A stretch of 64,000 nt of DNA, taken from the NCBI GenBank assembly GCA_001600455.1, contig BCKC01000002.1:2432171-2496170 (forward strand), read 5' to 3'. The stretch comes from Endocalyx cinctus. Taxonomy: Eukaryota > Ascomycota > Sordariomycetes > Amphisphaeriales > Apiosporaceae. How positions within the stretch are numbered: the first letter of the stretch is position 1; every line of letters starts with the position of its first letter. Of the stretch, positions 49,433 through 61,437 are shown piece by piece. The notes below the pieces were generated by a model. It was given only the letters and a program-made list of their open reading frames with translations. It was not told where the DNA came from and ran no database searches. The position numbers and the translations under genes were made by a program.

Positions 49433-52400
49433 GTAACCTTAGAAGTATCAAAAGAAGTCGACGTGATATTGATAAAGTAATAGGAGAACTCGCATGTAAT
49501 AGCAATTAATTATTTGATGCCTAAAATGTACCATCTATTGTACTACCTAGGGTTGCTAGGGTACATCCAATATCCATGTACTGTAGGACAGGTCAAATGC
49601 GAACAAAAAAAAAAAATTAAAAATTAGGAACGGGCCCTAAAATTGTAGACAATAGTGAGTTTAGTTAGCTTATCTCCACTAAAACCAGGCAACTAATGAT
49701 ATCAATTAGCACTTATTACCGTTTATCTAGTACTATAGTGCGGATCTTATCAGTGACTCTTAAGATCCCCTGTTAGTGTGCTAACCTAGTGTATTTCGCT
49801 AGGCTACACCCACTTTTTCGGCTACACCAGTATTAGGGAGGATGTAAATGATCTCATATCTGTTCTCATGACCGTATCGTCCTCTCTCTCTTTTGTTTGG
49901 TCATTCCCGAAAATGCAAAATGTTGATGCCTCCCTGATAAGTACGAAAATTTCTTGTCTATTTTCTATCTTTGTCAAACGTTTCTAATATTCACGGCTCA
50001 CCGAAAATAAAGATACACTTAGGCTTACGCGTTAACACTCGTTTCCGTGGCCGTTATTGTTTTGTACAACTTCATCATGACCTAAAAGTTATTACGCGAC
50101 ACTTGGATCAATGAGATGTAGACAACAAATAATTGTATGTTGTTATATGATGTAGCTGTTAAGGTATCACAGTCAGCACTGTTATTTCATCTCCCTAGAA
50201 ACACATAACCATGATGATGATAATGAAGCTACGGTTACATCCAAATGACTGGTAGAATATTGTGCGGAATAGCCCGCCTCTGCGCATCAAAGTGCTGACC
50301 GCATTTTGTGTTTCTGTGCTCCCGTCTAAGCATTGCCCAAGTGTTACCCTCCTATTAACGATCAACAAATGTTCGGAGGTGAGCGAAAATAAGGTACAAT
50401 ATGGAATCTAGGACAGATTTTAACGGCTTACACAATAAGTCCGCAGCCCCCAAATTGCGGAGAGTTGCTGTATGCACGAGTACGAAATTGGTTTAAGGCA
50501 CTATCTCGTCAACTCCTTGTCTGGGAGGCAACCCGGTGTCAGCTGTCAGATGCGAAAATTTTTCCTATTGTTTTCTTCACTAAATATACAAACCCTCCGA
50601 TTGTGAAGATAATGACGGCACGAGTTTGATCATCGGAGATTTCAAGACTCAGCCTTACGAGGCATTAGCTGGGTGTAAAATTACTTGTAGGCAGATTTAT
50701 CGGATATCCACCTCCTTTACTATGTAGTGTACTTTGTAGAGATGGATGCACCCACTTATTTGATACGCTGTAATATACCTATATACGTGGTGTAATAACT
50801 TTCTGATACTAGATAGTAGTATATTATTGAAGCGATTGAGAAAAATGGACACTTTACCAATGGCCTGGGATGAAACACAGGCGATGTCTTATCTCCAATC
50901 TGGCAGGGTACATTATCACAATGCCATGTGGTTGGATATTCAAAGTTTGTTGTGGCTGAGTTGGTGGAGTGATAAGAGATCAAGAATCCAGAATGCGACG
51001 TCTAGAATTCTGAACGCCTCTCATCTCATCGTAATAATCACGAACGTACTTTTTAGCAAACGCCTGCACAGCCCATTGCGGCTGAAAGATAAAACGTCTT
51101 TGCGCATCTAGGGGTGTATCCGTGCTTTCCAGATGATTAGATAAAGTGGGAAGAAGTGGGTTTAAGTTTACAAGGTTATTCCACTTATAATTATTATTAG
51201 CAACACTTGGCCATATAGTAAATAATTCCGGTAAATATCAATCTCAACTTCACGACTTATGACGGCAAGATGTAAAATGAGAAGCAACGTAGAAGTTCAC
51301 ACACAAAAAAAAAAAAAAAAAATCAATAATAAATTGTGAAGTACTCAGCGATTACGCGTGCTCTTCGATTCAAATGCTCCTAATGCAATTCATGGTATGG
51401 TATTATTTTCCTTTAGACGTCATTGTACTTCTAAAAATGTATTTTCTGGAGCCTTTCGGTTTCCGCCCCCAACATTACCTGCCCCTCCTCTGGTGTTGGT
51501 TACCTCCTTATAATAACTGTTCTTTTGTTTCTTAAGGGGTCTTTAGCGCTACGGGTCGCCAACAACCCCCTTCTCTTGTTACAACTCCAGCTGTTATCTC
51601 GCCACCTGTTGGTTGTGGCAGGGGGGGATGACAGGATGCGATGCACGAGAAGATACAAGAGCGCATGCTCTCATAGGATCAATCTATGAGCTCACTAAAA
51701 CGCGCCTAAATCAAAAATGATTATCGTTAGGATTGCTCTAATCGTTCTCCAATACATCAAAAAAAGCCATGTACTAATATGCATTCTACTTTGACTTTCA
51801 ACTTTGTTCAAAAGTGACGTTATTGGATTGATATCATGATGTTTCTTCCACGGTAGATCATCTAAATATAGATCAGAAAATTGACAAAAAAAAGAATAAA
51901 CGATGAATTAAACAATCCCAAGTCCCATTCTCAAAATAGCTCCACCGAAACAATTGTAATAGAGACCAGGGGGTTTAAAGGACTTTGAAATACATAGTAA
52001 GTCCACTCCATTATCATCATATGAATAGACATCAAACCAAACTAGACTACATCTTGACAAATGCCGAAAAAGAGCACGACAAGAAAATGGATATCGATCA
52101 TTTACCCGTCATTCGATGTTATTTAGGTTAGCTGGTAAGTTCGTCGGAGTTAATCGAAAACTGGATAAGCACAATTACCTCCTCCTTAAGCCTCCCCCGG
52201 ACTTGGTTCGTTTCACAGCCCCCCGAAGGTATCGGATGATTATCAAAAAGAACTTCCACCCCCTCTAGAATAACGTATAGCCATATTGATTTGCCCCCGG
52301 TATGCCTTGCTTACGGATGCAGTGTAGTTACTTATCTAAGAAATGGATGAATGAGGGCGCCGAGACCAACGCGAACGCGTTCGCTGCACGGACGTGTCGT

Positions 52401-53480
52401 CAGATACTATACTTCCCCTGCATGGCTTTGTTCTCTGCTGACCGACATATGATAATGTCGCTACCCGCAAAACTATTTCGTAGTTCTAGCCCAAGTACGC
52501 GCAACCATGCGGTGCAAATCGCGATGAAGCGGTCAGGGAAGGCGTAGTGCCGCATACTTAGCTCCAGAGGCAACCTCATCGCCGGTTTTAAGAAACGAGG
52601 CATCCAAGACCCCATTCCTTTCAATCAATTTTGATGATGTGTCCAACGCATACCGGGTTATAGTGGCAAACTATATGGTTGCAAAGGTGCTTCTCATTTG
52701 CTACTAGTCTGTACAGATTCTACACTTGATGTGCTGTCCTATTACGTTGTGCGACCACTCAGTAGGCCGTAAAGGGATATCGGCTTCTGCTACAGAATAT
52801 AATACGCGTTATATTGCTTCAGCGCCAGGCAGCAAATAGACGGCGATGGCACCTAATGTTCCCGGAAACCTGCTTTTCAATCGACTGACAAGCCTGCTTA
52901 TTCACGTCAGCGCCGATATCCGATCTTGACATCGAACATGCGACTAATAGACAATAAATGCAATGATAGAGCTACAATACACTACACTTTTTGTGTAAAT
53001 ATACCTTACTTGAGGTAAATTTTGTATACATGTGTTACCTCCCGTAGCCTTTCTATAGACCCCATGGCCAAAAGCGTACGGCATGCTATGTCGTGGAAGA
53101 AATTGAAAAATTTCCCGTATGCAGTAGGTGCAGTTCGATTTTGCGCATCGATATGTCGTCTACTTACCCATGCACCTCTGGAGGAACCCCGGCCGCTATC
53201 AACAGGTGTGCCGTTAATAGAGACTAGACATTGGAGGCCTTCCATCGGCGAGGGCGAGAGGCGTTTTTTTTTTTTTTTTTAACCCCCTTTCTACCAGGAT
53301 CTAACGGAGAGCTCGGCTGCGCGGACAAACTCGGTATTCCCCACAGACCCAAGTTTGGGGGCCGTTCATCCTGAAGAAACCCCGTCAAAGCGTATTTGCA
53401 GGATGAAGATTTTTTTTTTTGTCGACGCAAGTTGAGGTTCGATTTTTAATTTAGATAATATATATAAAAAAAAAAAACAA

Positions 53481-53488
53481 NAANAAAN
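53481..53488. other. Ambiguous bases (three N) in a poly-A tract
   Basis: N at 53,481, 53,484 and 53,488 inside an A-rich run. This marks unresolved consensus in the assembly. Confidence 0.95.
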
Positions 53489-55552
53489 AAAACGCCAAGA
53501 GAATTATAGCATAAAACAAGGCGAATCTATTATATTAATTTTGCCTATGTATGTGTGTACGTGTCTAGAATATTTGGCAAGTTAAGGGTGTTAATAAATC
53601 CTTCTAGAGAACAGCTAATTACTCCCCTTTCTACAATGTTTAAAATCAAGCACCGGTGTATCTGTAGTGTTGATGTTTGATAATTAGTTGCGCTCACCTC
53701 CCTCGGTTTTATGTTCATGTTTATGCATTTTGCCGTTAACGCCTGCAATACGTAAATAATCGTTTGTGTTTTACTATGCGCCTTTCTATTATTATCGGTA
53801 GTAGTGAGTTCTGTGACGAGGATACGGTGAGAAGTATCTGGTGGTACCATTTATTAGCCTTCCTAACGTAATTTGCAAGCAAGACGTTCGTATGATTCCT
53901 GCTCTTCTTCCCAAAGACCATCCTCTCTCATTCTCCCAGATATCACCTTCTCTCTTAACCAAGGTTTGATGTAATCTGCATACAATAAGTAAGACTACAG
54001 CTCAAAGAAGGATCCGAATCTTAATCGCCATTCGAAATATCAGGTCTTGACTGGCTTTTATTCACCCTACTTAAGCCAGCCGTTACCGTCAACTCCAGAC
54101 TCAGTATCACAATCATTCGAAGTATCAATCCTAGAAGCCCTCGCAGTATCTATTTTTGCTTATTTACAGTTGGGTAATTACTCGTTAAATACTGATAATT
54201 ATGTAGCCTCGGAAACACGATATGTAAACCAACTTATTAGTAGTAATTGGATAGAGGGTAGTTATAGTACAGGCCGCCTCCTTTCGGCCAAAAAAAGTCA
54301 ATGTTAATTGCTTTAAATATCACTGACACAATCTATTCAGAGACCACTTTATAGCTACTTACTTTATCAGCTGCCGCACCGGCTCCCGGTTAACCAAGTG
54401 AGAGTACGTCTCCAGAGACCAACTTCTAGCCATTCCGCATACCACCTTTGCTATTTCTTATGTTAGGTGCCGTACCAGCTCCTTAACAACTATTAATTAC
54501 CTTTCGGCCCTTTGCAATATAATTGTCATAAAAAAATAACTCAGGTCTTCGATTTGCTTCGGCCAACCGCAACACTAACAAGCGCCCTCTTAACGGTTAT
54601 CCGGTTATGGCTGATAAGATGGTTACTAATCTAGCAGTATCCATGGATGTTAATATTCGGAGTGACGATATGGTAGCTGCCCAGCTTGTACGGTAGAAAA
54701 ACGGAGGAGGCGTGTAAAGGTAGCTAAATGGTATTATTACTACTCCGTAATCTCTTTAGCCCTACGTACAGATTCAGCATCGCCAGGACACTGATTTATT
54801 TTACGCTGCGTTCGACAGAAGCCAGCTGCTAATTTTGGTGGGTAAAGAGATTGCAGCTGTCGGCTTCAATAAGTAGAGAAGTTTTTAGATACTCTATCCA
54901 CTATAGCTGGCTGGCTGGCTGGTAACTGACATCTGTCAAATAGGCAGCCGAAAATAGACCAATGTGTTGATGATGCTGAATCTACAGTTAAAGAGATGGT
55001 TGCGTTAGGTCACATGGTGATGCGACAATGGCTGAAATTTTGTATGAAATGGCAATTGATTGTTACGATAGCTGGTATGTGGCTGTATAAGGTATAAATT
55101 CAGAGTGGCTGACGATGGCTTAGATAAGAATAACTAACCTCATTACTGGCAACAACTCGTACGCGTAGTAATGTACGTACTAGTTGGCATGTGAAACAAT
55201 CCAATTAGTAAAGAAAATATAATGTAATATTTTTAGGCTGACGACTTCAGAGCACCTTGTATGATATTTTACTATATAAAATGCTTGCGAAATCGATCAG
55301 CCCTCTACATAGTTGTATGAAAGTAGGATTATGGACTAATATTTTCAAATTGGAATAATTGTAGTCACAGTGGTGAAATTTGGTAGTATTTATCAGACTC
55401 ACAATAATACACCGTATACTTTGTGCTATGTACGTATAGATACCAATCAGGGCTATCCATTACTCCTAAAAAAAAATTAATCACGTGGAGATCAGGTTGG
55501 TCACTTTTCCAATTCATTTCCTCGGCGGTATAATTTTAGGCTACTTACTGTC

Positions 55553-55618
55553 TGCCTAACAGGCAGTGCGGTGATCTTGGCCCGGTGCGTGAGCTATTTT
55601 GATCACCGCCTGTCAGGC
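55553..55618. repeat. Imperfect inverted repeat, possible transposon-end remnant
   Basis: The left arm GCCTAACAGGC...GGTGATC (55,553-55,575) is complementary, apart from a mismatch and a short bulge, to GATCACCGCCTGTCAGGC (55,601-55,618). About 25 bp separate them. The GC-rich arms stand out in AT-rich sequence. It could be a miniature element, a fused pair of terminal inverted repeats or a chance hairpin. Confidence 0.45.
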
Positions 55619-56289
55619 TCTATGATATGTACTGTGTATGGCTCGTGCATTTATCGATTTACCTAAGTTGGTTTAGCCTCTTGGCGGTATTGAGGTGGCG
55701 CTCAATCAGATAGTCAAAGGGCCGTCATGAGAGGGAGAGTATTTAACAATAGAATAATAATTAATGAATATAAAATCACCTAAATAAATACAAGTACTTA
55801 AGCTAGGATGGTAATTATTTATTTATAAATATGCCGTACGCCTATTTACTTATACAATATAATACATTATACACTGGCATAGACTACAGTCCTTCAACTT
55901 TGCTTTTTCGTGAATAGAATCCATGCAGCCGCAGGATGAAAACCTTACGTAGCCAAACATATCACCAGTACTCGTTCTCTCTTACTCAAATGGGTTACAC
56001 TACCTTAAAGATGCCAAAAAGGCGAAAAAGAGGTAAAGAAAATAGAACGCTGATCGCTCTTCCGTTTGGTCGGAAATTCTGCAGGCAGCCATCAAGTGGC
56101 GGGAGGATAGTAATATTCAAATAAGGTATATATAATTATTTTTATTTATAACTATAAGATATGATTTGTTTATAAGGACTTAGCTTTTTCTCTTTTCTCT
56201 CTTTTGAATACATCTTTTAGCTAATTACATTCTTTATTATTTTCAAGCTACCAAATTCCCGTTATATATTACTTTATTTTCCTATAGTT

Positions 56290-59200
56290 ATGGAATCAGT
56301 GAATGACAAACTATCCCGAACTGTATTTCGCGTGCGTAGTCTCCCGAATGCTGTGGAAACCTTTCAAGATGTAGCTTGCTATATTAGCGAAAAATTGGGT
56401 GGCGATTTCTCAATCGACAATATTCAAGTCTTCTCACTAGCCACAGCAATGAATCCCTCGAAGACGACGCCATCAAAGGTTGCAACTATCATGTTTACCA
56501 CTTTACCTTGTAATATACGCGAAGTTGCCAGTAGAGAATGGATTGTATCTACCAGAGGGCTCACTGATTCCAACAATTTAATTCTAGATACTCATTTTCT
56601 GGGGATGACGCCCCTAAATGATGTCGATACTCAGGGCTATTCCTCTGAGTAAGCTTCAATGATTTGCGTCCTTGAATCCGAAGAGATTGTCGAGCTAATT
56701 ACTAACAGCTGCATTGCTATCTCGGGTCTGGCCAGCCATCCCTTCGGATCTTGGCAGTCTAGAGGGGGAGATAAAAGTTTCATGTGGATTCGAGACGAGC
56801 TACCAAACTACTTGCCAGGAATAAGATCAATCATATACGGCTATGATACGAAGCTACATGACAGCCGATCGTTTCAGACCATCTACGATCTCGCATTGGG
56901 ACTCATCGGTGAACTACAGGCATATGGTTGGGATCCGATGTCTGCAAAACCTGTTACTTTTCTGGCTCACAGTCTCGGCGGTATCGTGTTGAAAGAAGCT
57001 TTAGTACGACTTGAAATCGCGTCAGATAATGCCTCTCAAGACCTTCTGGGTCGTATTTATGGAGCGGTCTTTTTCGGAGTTCCAAACCTCGGCATGGAAC
57101 AAAATCATTTTCAAACAATTGTCCAGAGAAATCCTAATGAGCAATTGATTGACGATATTGGGCGAAATTCGCATTATCTCCGCCAGTTGAACAAGGCGTT
57201 TTCTGAAAGCCAACTTAAAAAGAACCTTACTTTTTTTTGGGCATATGAGACTTCCGAATCGCCTACAATACATGTACGTTGAGTCTTATCCAGAAGGAAG
57301 TAGTGCTAAATAAATATCCCACAGAGAGCACCGGATGGTAAAATTAGTCGGGACGGCGCCCCAGCCATCCTTGTGAGCCGAGAATCTGCAAAATGCAGGC
57401 TCGAACCCCATCTTACCTTTCCAATCGCTGAAGCACACTCAGATATGGTAAAATATAGTAGAGAGTCTCGATATTCGCATATGGTTGTTTCAAAGCTTCG
57501 GGAAATACTTTCAAAAGGGCGTTCTCGTGTTCATCTCTCAAACATTGGATCACCGACCAGAAATCAGCCAGCTTCCCTGCCTCATGAATCTAATGGAAGC
57601 ATGACCCATTCAGTATCTCAGGACGTCCTGGTATCGAGTGTTGAAACATCTGAAGTACAGTTGAAACCCTGTCTTAAAGGTAATTACATTCTATATTAAA
57701 TGCTCTTAGATATATGAAATTGCTAAATATATAATTACAGTCGAGTTAAACTCATTCACTCAGAATTGTGGCCTCTCTGAAAACGAAATAGCCATGTTTA
57801 ACACTGTTACATTAGACAATGTTGAACAAGTAATTGGTGAGCTTCAAGCGAATCAGGAGCGTGATGGCAAGTTGATGTATATGAGGAGAGTTGAGCCATT
57901 CTTGCAGTCAATGAAAACTTTTGGTGAGGTCGCTAAAGTGGAGGGTATCTTCGACGATGTCTCAAGAGTTATGACCTACGTATGGGTGAGTTATATATTG
58001 GCTTTGCTCCAGACGCTGATTTTCTAACATTCTATATCCATCTAGGGGCCGCTAAAACTCGTCATGACGGTATGCGAGGAAGAACTGTTCCCAACCCTAA
58101 ACTTCGTACACTAACAAAAGCCATATAGACCACCTCCCAAATCCCAGAGGCTCTAAATATGGTTTTAGATGCATACCAAAAGATCGGAGAACGTGTCCCC
58201 CCATTAGATAACTTCCAGCAAACTTTTAGATTAAGACCATACATGAGAAATGTCTTAGTTATGATATTTAAGGATATTTTGGGGTTTCACACAGGAACTA
58301 TGTATCATTTGAAATATTGCCGTAAGTATGTTCTGGTCACAGTAAGGAAGATACGGAATTAATTGATATATAGGTTCGAAGGATCTATTTAAAGCATCAT
58401 GGACAGATTTCATGCTCAAAATCAATCATATCACTGAAAATATAGAGCGATCCTGTCGATTACTTGACCATCAGCTTTCTATTGCAGAATTTGAGAGTGC
58501 TCGAAATCAGTATATCAATGCATCAAGCTCATTCATGAGAGAGAATTCCGCTGAGAATGAGCGCCGCCGAGCTGTAGTGAAGCAGTGGCTATCACCTTTC
58601 GACTGCGAAACAGAACAGGAACACTACCGCGATTCCAGATCAGTTTGCAAGGATCCTGGGCGCTGGCTTATTGAAGATGTTCGGTTCCAAAAGTGGTTCA
58701 GTCCCGATTGCTGCGAGACTCCTTTACTTTGCTTAAGTGGAATTCCAGGAGCAGGTAATTATGAAGACGGCAGATATATCACAGTCGTACATATACTAAC
58801 GAATATATTAGGGAAAACAATACTTGCGTCCATAGTTGTTGACGCTGCACAAAAAGTTCCTGGTGCTACAGTCGTTTTCTTCTATTGCAGATATGGGGAT
58901 AAAATGAGAAGTTCATTCACCAGTATCGCAAGATCAATCCTGGCGCAGATCTTATCACAAAACCCGTATCTTTTGCCATACTTCTACGCAAATGCCTCAC
59001 TGAGTAGAAATCTAACACTGCCACTTGTCAAAGAGATGATGAGTACAACACTTAATATTTGCGAGAACAGATACATTGTCCTTGATGGTCTTGATGAGTG
59101 TGAACGGGACGAGAGAAAGCAAATCGCAACTTGGTTTCAGGCAGTGGTACATGATTCGGCGACTAAAGGGGATAAATTGAGATGTTTATTTATTAGTCAG

Positions 59201-61212
59201 GATGATGGCCCTGCTACTAACGACTTTCAAGATGTTCCTACCATAAAAATTACTACTCAGAACAGGGACGACCTGAAAGATTTCAGCGATGTGTGGCAGA
59301 GACGAATAGAGGGAAAATTTAGTGGATTGCAACTCAGGAATTATCATATATCAAATACACTTTCCGTAAGATCGCGAGGTGTGTACATGAACAACCAAAC
59401 TCAAGGGTAATGCTGACTCTAATTGTGTTAGGAATGTTTATCTTTGCTGAATTGTTCGCAAAACATCTAATGTCTCAACTCAATCTTGCAGATCTTCTCG
59501 ATGAACTGGCTCCGGACAAATTGCCAGTGAACCTGGATCATGTGTAAGCTGGGTCACATAAGTCTATTTAGATTTGTAATTAATTTATTGGATCTAGTTA
59601 CGAACGGATTTATCATCGATTTCTCAAGTCAAGAAGCGCTGATAACGCGAAAATCCTTCGCCAAGTTCTCGGTTGGATTGTTTGTGCGAGGCGGCCAGTG
59701 AGGTGGCGCGAGATACAAGCGGCAATATGTATTGATTTGGATAGTCAATCTGTGCAACACGACAAAGAATTCTCAGAGTCCCCTAAGGAGCTCTTCGCGT
59801 CTTTCGTGGAGATGCAGGCTGATGGCACTATAGAACTTGTTCATGGAACTGCTCGAGAGTAAGTTAATATATCGGTTTCATCACTCCTAAAACCTCGAAA
59901 ACTATTAACATAAACCGTTTACAGATTTCTTATTCGAAAAGAATTCGTTAATCCTGGTGAGGTAGACTACTCCTTGTCAATACTATGCCTCGCCTATCTA
60001 GCATTCCCTCAGATGGAAGAACAAAGGAATGATGAGGAGATTCAAGCAGATATTTTGAGTGGAATATTTGCATTCTATGATTATGCTTCGGCCTGCTGGC
60101 CCTTACATCTACAGGGTGGAATATCCACACTAAAGCCTGGAGCCAAATTAACTCATCTCAGCGAGACATTAGAGACATTCATCGAGTCACACTGGTCGTC
60201 AACTCATGAAAATATTTCAGACACGAGGAGGATAGAGAAGTATCTGGCAATAATGGAATCGTCAGAATTGTTTGAAAAAATCGTGCAAACTCTTGCTTGG
60301 GCCAAAAAACAGACAAGCTCTAAAGGATCAGGGCCGAGTCAAGCCGAAGCTCTCGACATGTGGAGAATTTCTGAACGTATTAGATCAGTATTCGAAAGCA
60401 AATGTTCAAAGATGTTGTCAGAAGAGAAGAAGCGAAAACTGAATCATTATTACGGACAGAGTTGGTTCAAGTGCCCCTGGGTAAATTGCCACTACTATTA
60501 TCAGGGCTTTAGAACCATTGGTCAAAAGACAAATCATGTCTCTCGACACGAGCGTCCATTTTTGTGCCATGTGCAGGGTTGCTACATGGAAACTTTTGGT
60601 TGTGCAACCGCTGAGGAATTGAAGAAGCATCTTTTCGATACTCATGCAAGCGACATGACTGACGAGACAAACGAATCCGAGTTCCCGAAACCTCGTAAAG
60701 AAACATCAGATATCATACTGAAGAGCGCGGCAACTCATAAATGTCAGATTTGCGAGAAAAGCTACACGCAAAGTCACAATTTAAAAACACACATGCGGAC
60801 ACATAAAGACGACAAACCTTACTCTTGCAGCACCTGTGATAGAAAATTTACACGAAAATTCGACTGTGAGCGTCACAAGAAGGGACATGGAGATAAGAAT
60901 TACATTTGCACCGGTCTTCTAAAGGATGGGTCAGCGTGGGGTTGCAACACTTCTTTCCATAGGGCTGATCAGCTAGCCAACCATTTTGGGAGCAAAAAAG
61001 GGCATAAATGCATTCTACCGTATCTAGTTGAGAAGAATCAAGACACGAAGAACAACGTGGAGGAGGATAGTAATATATTTGGTAAGGGGGAGGGTCTGAA
61101 TATGGATGCTCTCAAAGAAGTTGGAAAACTGTTACCGTCATTCGAAGAGTTTTTACAGCAGTGCGGACTTGACAGCTCAAAGATGTGCTCCGAACCAGCA
61201 CCCCCATCTTGA
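56290..61212 (+). CDS. NLR-like protein: alpha/beta-hydrolase - NACHT - C2H2 zinc fingers
   Basis: Eleven exons: 56290-56648, 56709-57273, 57325-57679, 57741-57985, 58046-58069, 58129-58321, 58374-58754, 58812-59378, 59432-59543, 59598-59858 and 59925-61212. All introns are 51-66 bp and every junction keeps frame, giving 1449 residues. After a conserved N-terminal block (1-119) comes a lipase/PGAP1-like alpha/beta-hydrolase (about 120-310) with GYDTKL, the nucleophile elbow LAHSLGG (Ser208) and VFFGVPNLG. A helical linker precedes the NACHT domain: Walker A GIPGAGKT (Lys709) and Walker B YIVLDGLDE (Asp799, Asp802, Glu803). A winged-helix-like region and the segment EFLIRKEF follow. The C-terminus has four or five zinc fingers from about 1204 (CPWVNC, HKCQICEKSY, YSCSTCDRKF) instead of ankyrin, TPR or WD repeats. 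Fungal NLRs with hydrolase effectors act in non-self recognition and cell death; that role is inferred. No lesion is seen. Confidence 0.87.
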
Positions 61213-61437
61213 ACTAATAGGCGAGACTGCTCGTATGTAATTCTGAGTCTACGGTGAAGAGTTGAGGAGTTACCGTTGATAAGCAGTGCGGGCTAAGGAA
61301 ATTAAGGGCGTGCGTCCGGAACTGACTTAGCAGTGGAGCAGCGAGCTGGACGAACTGGAGTCTTTTTTCCCCCTATTTGATTTCTTTTATTTTCAGTATA
61401 CACTCACACTGTAATTCTAGTAGACTCGGATACATTA
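61213..61437. other. 225-bp tail-to-tail gap between NLR and SNF2 genes
   Basis: The two stop codons are only 225 bp apart, so the 3' UTRs of the converging transcripts probably overlap. No ORF or obvious terminator motif is seen. Confidence 0.5.

Larger units (their letters stand above)
47532..56289. other. 8.8-kb gene-poor accessory stretch
   Basis: The leader and promoter of the preceding minus-strand gene occupy the first few hundred bases. The rest holds only short ORFs without family resemblance; 49,089-49,292, 52,302-52,547, 53,022-53,282, 54,047-54,307 and 55,936-56,124 were read and not recognised. It contains poly-A and poly-T runs, three N bases, two overlapping TACCTAGGTA copies (49,415-49,432), a (CTGG)n stretch near 54,908, two diverged copies starting CAGAGACCA at about 54,339 and 54,413, and an imperfect inverted repeat at 55,553-55,618. 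It looks like decayed sequence, but no transposase is readable. Confidence 0.45.

Noticed and set aside
53006..53282. Overlapping ORFs on both strands with moderately protein-like composition
   Set aside because: Neither extends through plausible splice sites to a recognisable domain. A decayed gene is possible but not supportable from the sequence alone.
55936..56124. 62-codon ORF with a Lys/Arg-rich patch (MPKRRKRGKENR) just before the NLR
   Set aside because: It resembles a DNA-binding patch but is too short, has no domain context and cannot be joined to the NLR exons in a supported way.
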